Origin: an uncultured Prevotella sp.
GTDB lineage: Bacteria > Bacteroidota > Bacteroidia > Bacteroidales > Bacteroidaceae
DNA: 64,000 bases
NCBI GenBank assembly: GCA_900545525.1
Contig: UQZX01000003.1
Span: 1-64,000, forward strand
Direction of reading: 5' to 3'
In this document: positions 35,361 to 43,173 of the stretch, piece by piece
How the letters are laid out: every line of letters begins with the position of its first letter
How positions within the stretch are numbered: position 1 is the stretch's first letter
Program-made: the position numbers and the translations under genes
The notes under the pieces: model-generated
What the model saw: the letters and a program-made list of their open reading frames with translations, nothing else
Databases searched by the model: none
What the model was told of the DNA's origin: nothing

Positions 35361-37571
35361 CTACTTACTCCCCATCTTCTCCTTGAAGAACTCCGCAATC
35401 TGCCTTAACAGATGCGTACGGGTCTTTCCTCCATAGATGCTGTGGTTGCGGTTGGTATATACATTCATCTTGAAGTCCTTGTCAGCCTGCACCAGTGCCT
35501 CGGTATACTCATACAGGTTCTGCGGATGCACATTATCGTCAGCAAGCCCGTGGCACAGCAGCAGTTCACCACTGAGCCTGTCCGCACGGTTTATCGGGTT
35601 GTCGTCATATCCCTGCGGGTTCTCGTTTGGAGTACGCATAAAGCGCTCGGTATATACCGTGTCATAAAAGCGCCAGTCCGTAGGAGGCGCGACTGCCACG
35701 CCCGCCTTGAACACCTTGCGTCCCTCGCTCATGCTCATCAGCGTATTGAAACCACCGTAGCTCCACCCCCAAATGCCGATATTGTCCTTGTCCACGTAGG
35801 GCAACGAGCCGAGATACAGCGCAGTCTCGACCTGGTCTTTCGCCTCCTTGTCCCCAAGATGCAGATATGTACACTTCTCAAACTCTGAGCCCCTGCCGCC
35901 GGTACCACGCCCGTCGACACACACAACGATAAATCCCTGCTCAGTAAGGAAAGCATCATAGAGCGCACCCTGCCCCATCGAGCCTATGTTCCACGAGTTT
36001 ACGACCTGCTGACTGCCCGGTCCGCCATACTGCCACATGATAACCGGGTATTTCTTTCCGGCATCAAATCCGGCAGGCTTTATCATCACCCCGTTGAGCC
36101 GTACGCCCTCGGACGTTGTAAAGGAGAACATCTCCTTGCCGGGCATGCTGTATGCCGAAAGCTTGTCTTTCAGGGCCTTGTTGTCCTCAAGCACCGCCAA
36201 AGTCTTGCCCGAGTTGCTGCAAACGGTATATTCAAACGGCGTGTTCATATCGCTCCACTGGTTGATGAAATACTTATATCCAGCACTGAACACGGCACTG
36301 TTCCAGCCGTCGCGCGGCGTGAGACACTCGGTCTTTCCGCTCTTCCCCGTGACATACACCTCGCGGTTCACCGCACTTTTGCCCGCCGCCTGATAATAAA
36401 CGTCGCCCGTCTTCTCGTCATATCCGTAGACGGCGGTGACGTCGCGGCTGCCCGTAGTCATCTTGCGCTGCAGGCTTCCGTTAATTCCATAGAGATACAA
36501 CTGCACATATCCGTCCCTGTCACTCGGCACAATGATATGGTTTCCTACAATGCGTATGCCCTCCATTGCCTCTTCCTTTACATACTTGGGCACGCTCTCC
36601 TGTATGAGCAGGCGGCTGACGGTACTCTTGGGGTTTACGGAATAGAGACTGAGGACATCCTGATGACGGTTCATCGTATATACAATTATGCTCTGAGCAT
36701 CGGCTGACGGCTTTATGCGGGGGATGTATCCGTCGGCATCGAGGGGCACCTGCATCTTGCGCGTCTGCCTTGACAGTATGTCGAAACTGTGCACTGAGAC
36801 GGAAGAGTTGACCTGTCCCGCCTTGGGATATTTATACGAATACTCACCGGGATATGCCGAATACTCGTCGCGGGCGGGCTTCATGCCCTTGAATATCTGC
36901 AGCGAATAGACCGGCACACGGGTCTCGTCATAACGTATCCAACAAAGCATCGTGCCGTCGGCATTGAACGTAAGGGCTGTGCTGAAGCCGAACTCTTCTT
37001 CGTTCACCCAGTCGGGAACGCCGTTTATCACCTCGTTCTTCCTGCCGTCTTTCGTCACACGGCTCTCCGCATTGCCATAAAGCAGCTTGACAAGATATAT
37101 GTCGTTGTCGCGTACAAAAGCCACGAGGTTGCCGTCGGGCGACCACACCGGCGACTGCTGCGGTCCGTAGTCGGACAGCCGCTCAAGCTTACGCGTACCT
37201 ATATTATATATATAATAGACAGCCGTGAACGAACGGCGGTATATGCGCTCGGTCTTTGTCTGTATAAGCATCTTGGTGCCGTCGGGGCTGATGATGAAGT
37301 TGTCGAAGCCCTCTATCTTCTCTCCCACGGTGTTGTCCACGTCGAAGAGCACGCCCGTCTGCCGTCCCGTGCGGAACGAGTGGCACACAACAGTCCTGCC
37401 GTTGTCGCCTATACGTGCATAGCTCTCACCGTCGGACAGCGGGGTAACGGCACTGAGATACGTGGCACGGAGCTTTCCGCCCGTGATATCTTCGAGCTTG
37501 AGATTGTCGGCAGAGGCAATGTTTGCCATGCCCATAACAAATGAAACACACATTATGAATAGTCTTTTCAT
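35361..37571 (-). CDS. S9B dipeptidyl peptidase IV-type serine peptidase
   Basis: The 736-residue product has a signal peptide (1-21). The N-terminal beta-propeller covers about 45-480 and the alpha/beta-hydrolase domain 490-736. The catalytic triad is in GWSYGG (Ser, near 612), LADDNVH (Asp, near 688) and NHSIYGG (His, near 720). DPP IV enzymes release Xaa-Pro dipeptides from peptides, typically in the periplasm of asaccharolytic or proteolytic Bacteroidales. The propeller carries the paired Glu-type motif NEEEF near 180-185. The gene has a good promoter and stands alone. Confidence 0.93.
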   Translation of the reverse strand: MKRLFIMCVSFVMGMANIASADNLKLEDITGGKLRATYLSAVTPLSDGESYARIGDNGRTVVCHSFRTGRQTGVLFDVDNTVGEKIEGFDNFIISPDGTKMLIQTKTERIYRRSFTAVYYIYNIGTRKLERLSDYGPQQSPVWSPDGNLVAFVRDNDIYLVKLLYGNAESRVTKDGRKNEVINGVPDWVNEEEFGFSTALTFNADGTMLCWIRYDETRVPVYSLQIFKGMKPARDEYSAYPGEYSYKYPKAGQVNSSVSVHSFDILSRQTRKMQVPLDADGYIPRIKPSADAQSIIVYTMNRHQDVLSLYSVNPKSTVSRLLIQESVPKYVKEEAMEGIRIVGNHIIVPSDRDGYVQLYLYGINGSLQRKMTTGSRDVTAVYGYDEKTGDVYYQAAGKSAVNREVYVTGKSGKTECLTPRDGWNSAVFSAGYKYFINQWSDMNTPFEYTVCSNSGKTLAVLEDNKALKDKLSAYSMPGKEMFSFTTSEGVRLNGVMIKPAGFDAGKKYPVIMWQYGGPGSQQVVNSWNIGSMGQGALYDAFLTEQGFIVVCVDGRGTGGRGSEFEKCTYLHLGDKEAKDQVETALYLGSLPYVDKDNIGIWGWSYGGFNTLMSMSEGRKVFKAGVAVAPPTDWRFYDTVYTERFMRTPNENPQGYDDNPINRADRLSGELLLCHGLADDNVHPQNLYEYTEALVQADKDFKMNVYTNRNHSIYGGKTRTHLLRQIAEFFKEKMGSK

Positions 37572-37595
37572 CGCATTTATTGTTGTTTAGTCGTA

Positions 37596-37626
37596 CAAAG
37601 ATAGTTTTTTTTAGTTATATTTGCAA
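37596..37626 (-). promoter_or_regulatory. promoter of the DPP IV-type gene
   Basis: On the minus strand: TTG (37624-37626), 20-base spacer, TATCTTTG (37596-37603), 25 bases before the start codon. A plus-strand TATATTTG at 37616-37623 overlaps it and may serve the divergent radical SAM gene. Confidence 0.65.
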
Positions 37627-37771
37627 CGCCCGCAGGTAATTTATAACTGATAATTAATAATTGACAATGGTGCAAACAGGCAAAGCAGCCACCCCGTCCG
37701 GACTGCCCGCAGGCGGCAGGCGGCACGGCGGCTGCCATAAAACTATAAATTACAGACAACAGATTTAAAAG

Positions 37772-38692
37772 ATGAACGGCAACAACACTCCATACAATGA
37801 CTTCGGCACATGGCTCCGCTCGCAGTTCCCTTTCCGCGTGCAGAAGATATCCGTAAACGCCGGACTGTCGTGTCCCAACCGCGACGGAAGCATCGGGCGC
37901 GGAGGCTGCATATACTGCGACAACCGCACTTTCAACCCGTCATACTGCGACACGGCAAGTTCCATACGCACACAGATAGAGGCAGGCAAGAGGTTTTTCG
38001 CGCGCAAATATCCCGACATGAAGTATCTGGCGTATTTTCAGGCTTACACTAACACTTACGGAAGCACGGACCGTCTGAAGCGTCTTTACGAAGAGGCGCT
38101 GGGCACAGACGGCGTGGTGGGGATAGTGATAGGCACACGTCCGGACTGTATGCCCGACGAGCTGCTCGACTATCTTGAAGACCTCAACCGCCAGACATTC
38201 ATGATTGTTGAATATGGAATAGAGTCGGCAAACGACGAGACGCTGCGCCGCATAAACCGCGGGCACACGTTCGAGTGCGCATGCCGGACAATAGAACGCA
38301 CCGCCGAACGCGGCATAACGACGGGAGGACACATCATCATCGGGCTGCCGGGAGAGGACGAGGAAGAAAGCCTGAGGCAGGCACCGCTGATATCGGCAAC
38401 AAAGCTGGACATACTCAAGATACACCAGATGCAGATAATACGCGGGACAAGGCTTGCGGAGGAATACGCCGCACACCCGTTTCACACATATACGGCAGAG
38501 GAATACATCCGGCTTATAAGCCGGTATATACAATATCTGCGCAGGGACATGGTGCTGGAACGCTTTGTGTCGCAGTCGCCGAAGGAACTTCTCATTGCCC
38601 CTGACTGGGGGCTGAAGAACCACGAGTTTACCAATCTGCTTGCCAACCACCTTAAAAAGACCGGAACCCGGCAGGGCAGTCTCTGCACGTAG
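37772..38692 (+). CDS. TIGR01212/YhcC-type radical SAM protein
   Basis: The 306-residue product has the cysteine cluster SCPNRDGSIGRGGCIYC near 33-49, typical of this radical SAM subfamily in which the iron-sulfur-binding cysteines are spread out. Later motifs are AYFQAYTNTYG, GTRPDC and EYGIESA. The C-terminal part is ELLIAPDWGLKN-like, as in YhcC. The subfamily is widespread; its reaction is not established, though roles in tRNA or protein modification have been suggested. Cytoplasmic. Divergent from the DPP IV gene. Confidence 0.9.
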   Translation: MNGNNTPYNDFGTWLRSQFPFRVQKISVNAGLSCPNRDGSIGRGGCIYCDNRTFNPSYCDTASSIRTQIEAGKRFFARKYPDMKYLAYFQAYTNTYGSTDRLKRLYEEALGTDGVVGIVIGTRPDCMPDELLDYLEDLNRQTFMIVEYGIESANDETLRRINRGHTFECACRTIERTAERGITTGGHIIIGLPGEDEEESLRQAPLISATKLDILKIHQMQIIRGTRLAEEYAAHPFHTYTAEEYIRLISRYIQYLRRDMVLERFVSQSPKELLIAPDWGLKNHEFTNLLANHLKKTGTRQGSLCT

Positions 38693-38738
38693 CCGGCGCA
38701 TACGCGGCAGATGTGATTCTGACACGCCTTCCCCGCCA

Positions 38739-39551
38739 CTAAATATTCATCTCTTTCTTCATCTCCCTATAGTCGGTGTTCTTCAGCAGCGACTCGATAG
38801 GCATGGACTTGTACTTCGCCATATATCTGTCGACAATCTGCACATAGCGCGTGTCGAAGAACTTCTTCTCAAGCACAAGGTTGCACACCCACTGCATCTT
38901 ACCCATGTGCAGGTCGCGATCTATCTGCTGGCGCGTCTCCGAGTCGGACAACGGATAGAGGCTGAGAAGATAGAAGTTAAGACAGTCCGGCACGATGTTG
39001 TCGCGCGTCATAGTCTTGCGGTGCTCCGCGTCATAATATTTCTTATACAGCGAATAGTTCTCTCCAAGATACTTGTCGAGACAGATACCTATGGTGTTAT
39101 TGCCTATCACGATGCTTTGGTCGAGGGCACCTATCTGAGCATACACATCGGGCACCGACACGGCGGGCAGAAATATGCGCAGACGTGCAAAAGCGTTGCA
39201 CAAGCCGGTGTTTACATCGTCCATGTTGGCATATTGCAGCTCAGCATCTGATATGAGCCTCTGCAGGGTTGAGTCCTGATAGAATGTAAGAAAAGCCTTG
39301 TTAATCTTGGGGTCGCTTACATCGCCTATCCTCAAGACCTCTTCTATCAGCGTGCGTGTCTCCATGGGATAGTCGGTATTCATCTGCTGCAAGGCTGAAA
39401 AGTCGCCGGTTGTAAGATACTGGCTCTCCAAACGGTCATAGCGTACAACCTCCACCAAAGCCTTGTCGTCATCCTCAAACGCTTTCAGACTGAACTTACA
39501 TCCGGAAAACAGCAAGGGAGCAATCAAAAGCAATAAACAATTTCTCTTCAC
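38739..39551 (-). CDS. GldB-like lipoprotein
   Basis: The 270-residue product has a lipobox (LLFSGC) at about residues 14-19. The mature part contains VVRYDRLESQYLTTGDFSALQQ and FLTFYQDSTLQRLISD, resembling the GldB family of gliding lipoproteins. GldB is needed for gliding in Flavobacterium, but homologues occur in non-gliding Bacteroidetes, where the role is unknown. A TATTTTTG -7 box on the minus strand is at 39582-39589. The family assignment rests on pattern memory, not a search. Confidence 0.7.
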   Translation of the reverse strand: MKRNCLLLLIAPLLFSGCKFSLKAFEDDDKALVEVVRYDRLESQYLTTGDFSALQQMNTDYPMETRTLIEEVLRIGDVSDPKINKAFLTFYQDSTLQRLISDAELQYANMDDVNTGLCNAFARLRIFLPAVSVPDVYAQIGALDQSIVIGNNTIGICLDKYLGENYSLYKKYYDAEHRKTMTRDNIVPDCLNFYLLSLYPLSDSETRQQIDRDLHMGKMQWVCNLVLEKKFFDTRYVQIVDRYMAKYKSMPIESLLKNTDYREMKKEMNI

Positions 39552-39581
39552 GTCTTCGAATAATTACAGTTTAATACACTG

Positions 39582-39589
39582 CAAAAATA
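39582..39589 (-). promoter_or_regulatory. -7 box for the GldB-like gene
   Basis: CAAAAATA on the plus strand reads TATTTTTG on the minus strand, 31 bases before the start codon. Confidence 0.5.
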
Positions 39590-39689
39590 CTAAAAATAGA
39601 TTATACATCCTAATGTTTTGGTTAAAAATATTAAACAAACGTATTAAAATGTCTTTTTTACTTAAAATTAACGAGGCATGTTATACCGT

Positions 39690-39960
39690 CACTCCACAAT
39701 GCCCTCAATGCAACATGCCGTCGATTGCAATGCAGAAGACGGTTTTTTAGAGGCTGAAAGACGGCATATCGCAATGCAAAAGGCGGTCTTTTGGAAGCCA
39801 AAAGGTATCATCCTGATTATCAGGACATTTCATGGCACCTGTAAAGTGTGCCGCTTCATGCCGTAAAGTACGTAACTTCATGACATAAAATGCGGCACTT
39901 TATGATGTAAAGTACGTAACTTTACGGCATGAAACGGCATACTTTACGACATCCGGACTT
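39690..39960. repeat. degenerate array with a period near 22 bp
   Basis: Units alternate in sequence and orientation: TGCAGAAGACGGTTTTTTAG, TGAAAGACGGCATATCGCAA, TGCAAAAGGCGGTCTTTTGG, then TAAAGTACGTAACTTCATGA, TAAAATGCGGCACTTTATGA and TGAAACGGCATACTTTACGA. The second half can fold into short hairpins. Same family as the arrays at 11865 and 28315. Confidence 0.7.
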
Positions 39961-39969
39961 ATATAATAT

Positions 39970-40195
39970 TTAACGTGAGCTCGATGAATTTATCTTTCTT
40001 GTTGTATTACAAACCACCCCTGCCCCTCCTTTGAAAAAGGATGGGACACGTATGCCTGATTTAATAAATATATATATCATATTTAATTAATATACATATT
40101 ATATGTCTGCATACGGTACCTTGCACAGCGTCCCCTCCTTTTTAAAAGGAGGGGCAGGGGTGGTTTGTATTATTCATCGGACTCACGTTATTTAC
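39970..40195. repeat. two inverted copies of the CCCCTCC hairpin element
   Basis: Left copy 39971-40050 (TAACGTGAGCTCGATGAA ... CAAACCACCCCTGCCCCTCC) and right copy about 40128-40193 (CGTCCCCTCC ... GGTGGTTTGTATTATTCATCGGACTCACGTTA) are inverted around about 80 bases. They have the same ends as the copies around the M6 protease gene. Apart from repeats and the promoter at 40276, the gap 39552-40350 holds no convincing gene. Confidence 0.8.
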
Positions 40196-40275
40196 TTTTT
40201 TTACGACAAATGGAATGCCAAGCCCCTGTCCTGCCCTGCCGTGGGAAATATTCACAAGATTTCATCCTCCCTGCA

Positions 40276-40283
40276 TATATTTG
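40276..40283 (+). promoter_or_regulatory. -7 box for the capsule-locus recombinase gene
   Basis: TATATTTG fits TAnnTTTG and lies 68 bases before the recombinase start codon. Confidence 0.45.
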
Positions 40284-40350
40284 TTTCCTTATATCAAACT
40301 AACTTTAGCTTGTATTAAACACTTACTTAATTCACATTAATTATCACGAT

Positions 40351-41568
40351 ATGGAAACATTAAGAACAAGGCTGAAGACATGCTCCGGCAACAGGGCGGA
40401 GGGAGTAGTGTGTTACAAAATCATACACAACAACACGTCGGGAACAATAAGGACATCACACAAGATACGCACCGACGAATGGGACCGGCGTGCGGAGATG
40501 CCGCGCGCCGCGACGCGGGACAACGCGAGAACGGAATATATCAACGGGATAAGGAAAAGCATCGAGGCAGACATCAGGCTCATCGGAAGCATAATGCAGT
40601 CGCTGGACAAGGCGGGAAAGGGCTTCAGGGCCGACGACATAGTGCGCATATTCCGCGACAGCAACGACGAGCACTGCATGTACGGACTTATGAACGCCAC
40701 GGCAAACAGTCTGCGGCGAGCCGGACGCACACGCACAGCCGAGACATACCTGTCGGCAATGCGTAGCTTCATGAGATTTGCCGGCAACCGAAAGATACTG
40801 CCCGGCGAGATAGACAACAACATGATGATGCAGTACGAGACTTTTCTCAAGGCAAAGGGCATCTGCCGGAACACAAGCTCGTTCTACATGCGCATAATGA
40901 GGGCTACATACAACAGAGCCGTGGAAATGGGACTCGCGAAAAGCAGGCATCCGTTCAAACGGGTGTACACAGGTGTGGAGAAGACAATGAAGAGGGCTGT
41001 GACGATGCAGACCATAAGGCGCATAAAAAACGCAGCACTGCCCGACGAGCCTTCGCTGAAACTGGCACGCGACATGTTCATGTTCAGTTTCTACACACGC
41101 GGAATGTCATTCGTGGACATGGCTTTCCTGAAAAAAGACGACCTGAAAAACGGTCTTCTTTCATACAGAAGGCGCAAGACCGGGCAGCGGCTTTACATAA
41201 AATGGGAACAGTGCATGCAGGACATAATAGACATGTATCCGACAAACGACAGCGTATATCTGCTGCCCATAATAACAGGAGGGAATGACGCAACGAGACA
41301 ATACCGGAACGCACAGCATCTTATAAACAGCAAGCTCAAAAGACTGATGTCTGCAACGGGATGCGAACAGCCGCTGACAATGTATGTGGCGCGCCACTCA
41401 TGGGCATCTATTGCACACAGCAGGCATATACCGCTGTCGGTGATATGCGAGTGCATGGGACACGACTCCGAAACAACTACACGGATATATCTTGCATCAC
41501 TTGACACTTCTGAAACAGACAGGGCTAACAAAAAGATACTGGACGAGTTGCAGGACAGCAGTGAATAA
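40351..41568 (+). CDS. tyrosine recombinase, probable invertase of the adjacent promoter segment
   Basis: The 405-residue product has an N-terminal arm-type domain (1-95), a SAM-like core-binding domain (105-205) and a catalytic domain (220-400). Catalytic residues seen are Arg250 (FYTRGMSF), Lys276 (YRRRKTGQ), Arg348/His349 (VARHSWAS), His371 (MGHDSE) and Tyr380 (RIYLASLD). The usual box II His is replaced by Tyr, as in many Bacteroidetes members. It ends 2 bases before the left inverted repeat of a 303-base segment with an outward promoter, so it very likely inverts that segment, like Tsr enzymes of Bacteroides. That role is inferred from layout. Confidence 0.9.
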   Translation: METLRTRLKTCSGNRAEGVVCYKIIHNNTSGTIRTSHKIRTDEWDRRAEMPRAATRDNARTEYINGIRKSIEADIRLIGSIMQSLDKAGKGFRADDIVRIFRDSNDEHCMYGLMNATANSLRRAGRTRTAETYLSAMRSFMRFAGNRKILPGEIDNNMMMQYETFLKAKGICRNTSSFYMRIMRATYNRAVEMGLAKSRHPFKRVYTGVEKTMKRAVTMQTIRRIKNAALPDEPSLKLARDMFMFSFYTRGMSFVDMAFLKKDDLKNGLLSYRRRKTGQRLYIKWEQCMQDIIDMYPTNDSVYLLPIITGGNDATRQYRNAQHLINSKLKRLMSATGCEQPLTMYVARHSWASIAHSRHIPLSVICECMGHDSETTTRIYLASLDTSETDRANKKILDELQDSSE

Positions 41569-41570
41569 AA

Positions 41571-41598
41571 CTCTTGGGAAGAGATGTATCGACGGGTG
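41571..41598. repeat. left 28-base inverted repeat (recombination site)
   Basis: Exact reverse complement of 41846-41873. Starts 2 bases after the recombinase stop codon. It contains an internal partial palindrome, CTCTTGGGAAGAG. Confidence 0.93.
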
Positions 41599-41627
41599 CA
41601 AAGTTATAAAAAATAGTTTAAAATCAA
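41599..41627 (-). promoter_or_regulatory. promoter inside the invertible segment, pointing away from the operon
   Basis: On the minus strand: TTG (41625-41627), 18-base spacer, TAACTTTG (41599-41606), directly abutting the left inverted repeat. After inversion it would abut the right repeat and read toward the UpxY gene. No TAnnTTTG box is seen next to the right repeat in the present orientation. Confidence 0.8.
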
Positions 41628-41845
41628 TGATTTTTAATCTGTTAAAAATATTGCGTTCATCATGATACACATATAAATGCATATTATTTATGATAAACAC
41701 ATTGCCTAATGGTATGACAGCAGCAATCAGCCTATAGGTAAATATTCTTGTATATATCCGCTGATTATCAATGTGTTATAAGCGGACAGGGTACAAGGAT
41801 ATGCCTCAGCCGAGAACTGCCGGCAGATTATCCGTCTCCCATGTC

Positions 41846-41873
41846 CACCCGTCGATACATCTCTTCCCAAGAG
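41846..41873. repeat. right 28-base inverted repeat (recombination site)
   Basis: Exact reverse complement of 41571-41598. About 187 bases of leader separate it from the UpxY start at 42060; no separate gene is convincing in that leader. Confidence 0.93.
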
Positions 41874-42059
41874 ACGGACAATGAGGAGGTACGAATTTCA
41901 GCTTGGAGTCAGGTTTGAAATCGGTTTTCCGAGAGTTCTTAATCAATAAAGACAAATACGGATATTACTTCCCGTGCTGTGCATGGTGCCTGAAACATCA
42001 TACGCAGGAATGGAAGGTATATACTGACTATACAAACGTTATAATCAAGAAACAGCAAA

Positions 42060-42572
42060 TTGGAACAGGAAGAAAGCCATTGGTATGCTCTGAAAGTGTT
42101 CTTCAACAAAGTATTTGACATAGAAGAGACACTCAACGGATACGGCATCAGCACCTACATTCCCTGCGAAACGCAAGGAAAGGGACATGAACGCAAGCCG
42201 ATGATAAACTCATTGCTGTTCTTCCGTTCAACCCCTACATTTGCCGGACGTATCAACACATTATTATATAATAAGGCATTCGTATATACAAGCGACAGCG
42301 AAATCGGAAAGAAACCGCATGCCATACCAGAAAAGGAAATGAACATATTCATGCTCGTATGCTCTTCGGGCGAGAGCGGACTGGAATATTTCGGACCTGA
42401 CGACAGCCTCTTCAGAAAGGGCGACCATGTACGGGTGACGGACGGCGTGTTCAAGGGAGCAGAAGGATACATCCGCCGCATAAGGGGCAACCGCCGCCTG
42501 TTTGTAACGGTGCAAGGCGTATGTGCCGTGGCGACATCGTACATCCCCCGATGCTTTCTCCAGAAAATTTAA
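42060..42572 (+). CDS. UpxY-type NusG paralogue, transcription antiterminator
   Basis: The 170-residue product has the N-terminal NusG (NGN) pattern HWYALKVFFNKV near 7-18, with LLFFRSTP near 52-59. A C-terminal KOW domain (KGDHVRVTDGVFKGAEGYIRR, key GD, F-GAEG residues) lies near 120-140. UpxY proteins head Bacteroides capsule loci and let RNA polymerase read through the long operon of their own locus. Its place directly after the invertible promoter fits that role. It would be made only when the promoter faces right. Confidence 0.92.
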   Translation: MEQEESHWYALKVFFNKVFDIEETLNGYGISTYIPCETQGKGHERKPMINSLLFFRSTPTFAGRINTLLYNKAFVYTSDSEIGKKPHAIPEKEMNIFMLVCSSGESGLEYFGPDDSLFRKGDHVRVTDGVFKGAEGYIRRIRGNRRLFVTVQGVCAVATSYIPRCFLQKI

Positions 42573-42649
42573 GACCTGGCATCACTTAACATCATAACTT
42601 AACCTGCGCACAGACATATCAGAACATAAAAGGCATCACCCAGATAATC

Positions 42650-43036
42650 ATGGACACTACACACGAACACGACGCACTGACACCGGCACAGCAGCTTAAT
42701 GCCTTCATGGAAACGATGCTGCCGGAAATAATGCGCCGCGAAAGCGGGAACACATCGACGATACACCTCTACCGCTTCGGCGGATACCGGGTGGCATTCA
42801 ACATGTCCGCCTATCTCCTGACGGAGACCGGCATGCCATGCGACACCACCGCCATGCTTCTCCCCGCCCTAACCTCGCCATTAATAATGGCATACACCAC
42901 AAACACAGCTGCAGAAATACTTGCCGGCAACATCTCCGAAAACAGCAGCCGGCATGAAGCAATAGCCACACAGCCTGCATCCATACGGTGTTATGAAGAA
43001 TGGTACAGGGAAGAGACAGAGATATTTGAAGAGTGA
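42650..43036 (+). CDS. small hypothetical protein after the UpxY-type gene (UpxZ position)
   Basis: The 128-residue product has no signal peptide or clear domain; it contains IHLYRFGGYRVAFNMSAYLL near 42-61. In Bacteroides capsule loci the gene after upxY is usually upxZ, whose product inhibits the UpxY of other loci. The length and position are compatible, but I do not see the UpxZ motifs, so the function is open. A degenerate copy of its last 50 bases recurs at 45438-45488, beyond the ATPase module. Confidence 0.65.
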   Translation: MDTTHEHDALTPAQQLNAFMETMLPEIMRRESGNTSTIHLYRFGGYRVAFNMSAYLLTETGMPCDTTAMLLPALTSPLIMAYTTNTAAEILAGNISENSSRHEAIATQPASIRCYEEWYREETEIFEE

Positions 43037-43132
43037 CGGAACATGATTATATTGGAACTTCCTAAAATTATAAGAATGGATAAAGTTTTCAAAAAACAAC
43101 TATTCAGGAACACCGTTATAAAATATTAATGT

Positions 43133-43140
43133 TATCTTTG
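43133..43140 (+). promoter_or_regulatory. -7 box for the ATPase module
   Basis: TATCTTTG fits TAnnTTTG and lies 33 bases before the ATPase start codon. No TTG is seen at the -33 position. It suggests that the two-gene module is transcribed independently of the switch. Confidence 0.55.
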
Positions 43141-43173
43141 CACATATAAAAACATTTCACTCACACTATTTAT

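Larger units (their letters stand above)
41571..41873. other. candidate invertible promoter segment
   Basis: Perfect 28-base inverted repeats, 41571-41598 (CTCTTGGGAAGAGATGTATC + GACGGGTG) and 41846-41873, bound a 247-base AT-rich interior. It lies directly between a tyrosine recombinase gene and a UpxY-type antiterminator that leads a polysaccharide operon. The single consensus promoter inside faces left, so the assembly shows the OFF state. A degraded AGGGACAT-type hairpin occupies 41740-41805. Confidence 0.85.

Noticed and set aside
41903..42118. 71-codon frame between the right inverted repeat and the UpxY-type gene
   Set aside because: It overlaps the UpxY start in another frame and has no recognisable features; taken as leader.
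42650..43036. assignment as UpxZ
   Set aside because: Position fits but the motifs I associate with UpxZ are not visible, so it is left unnamed.
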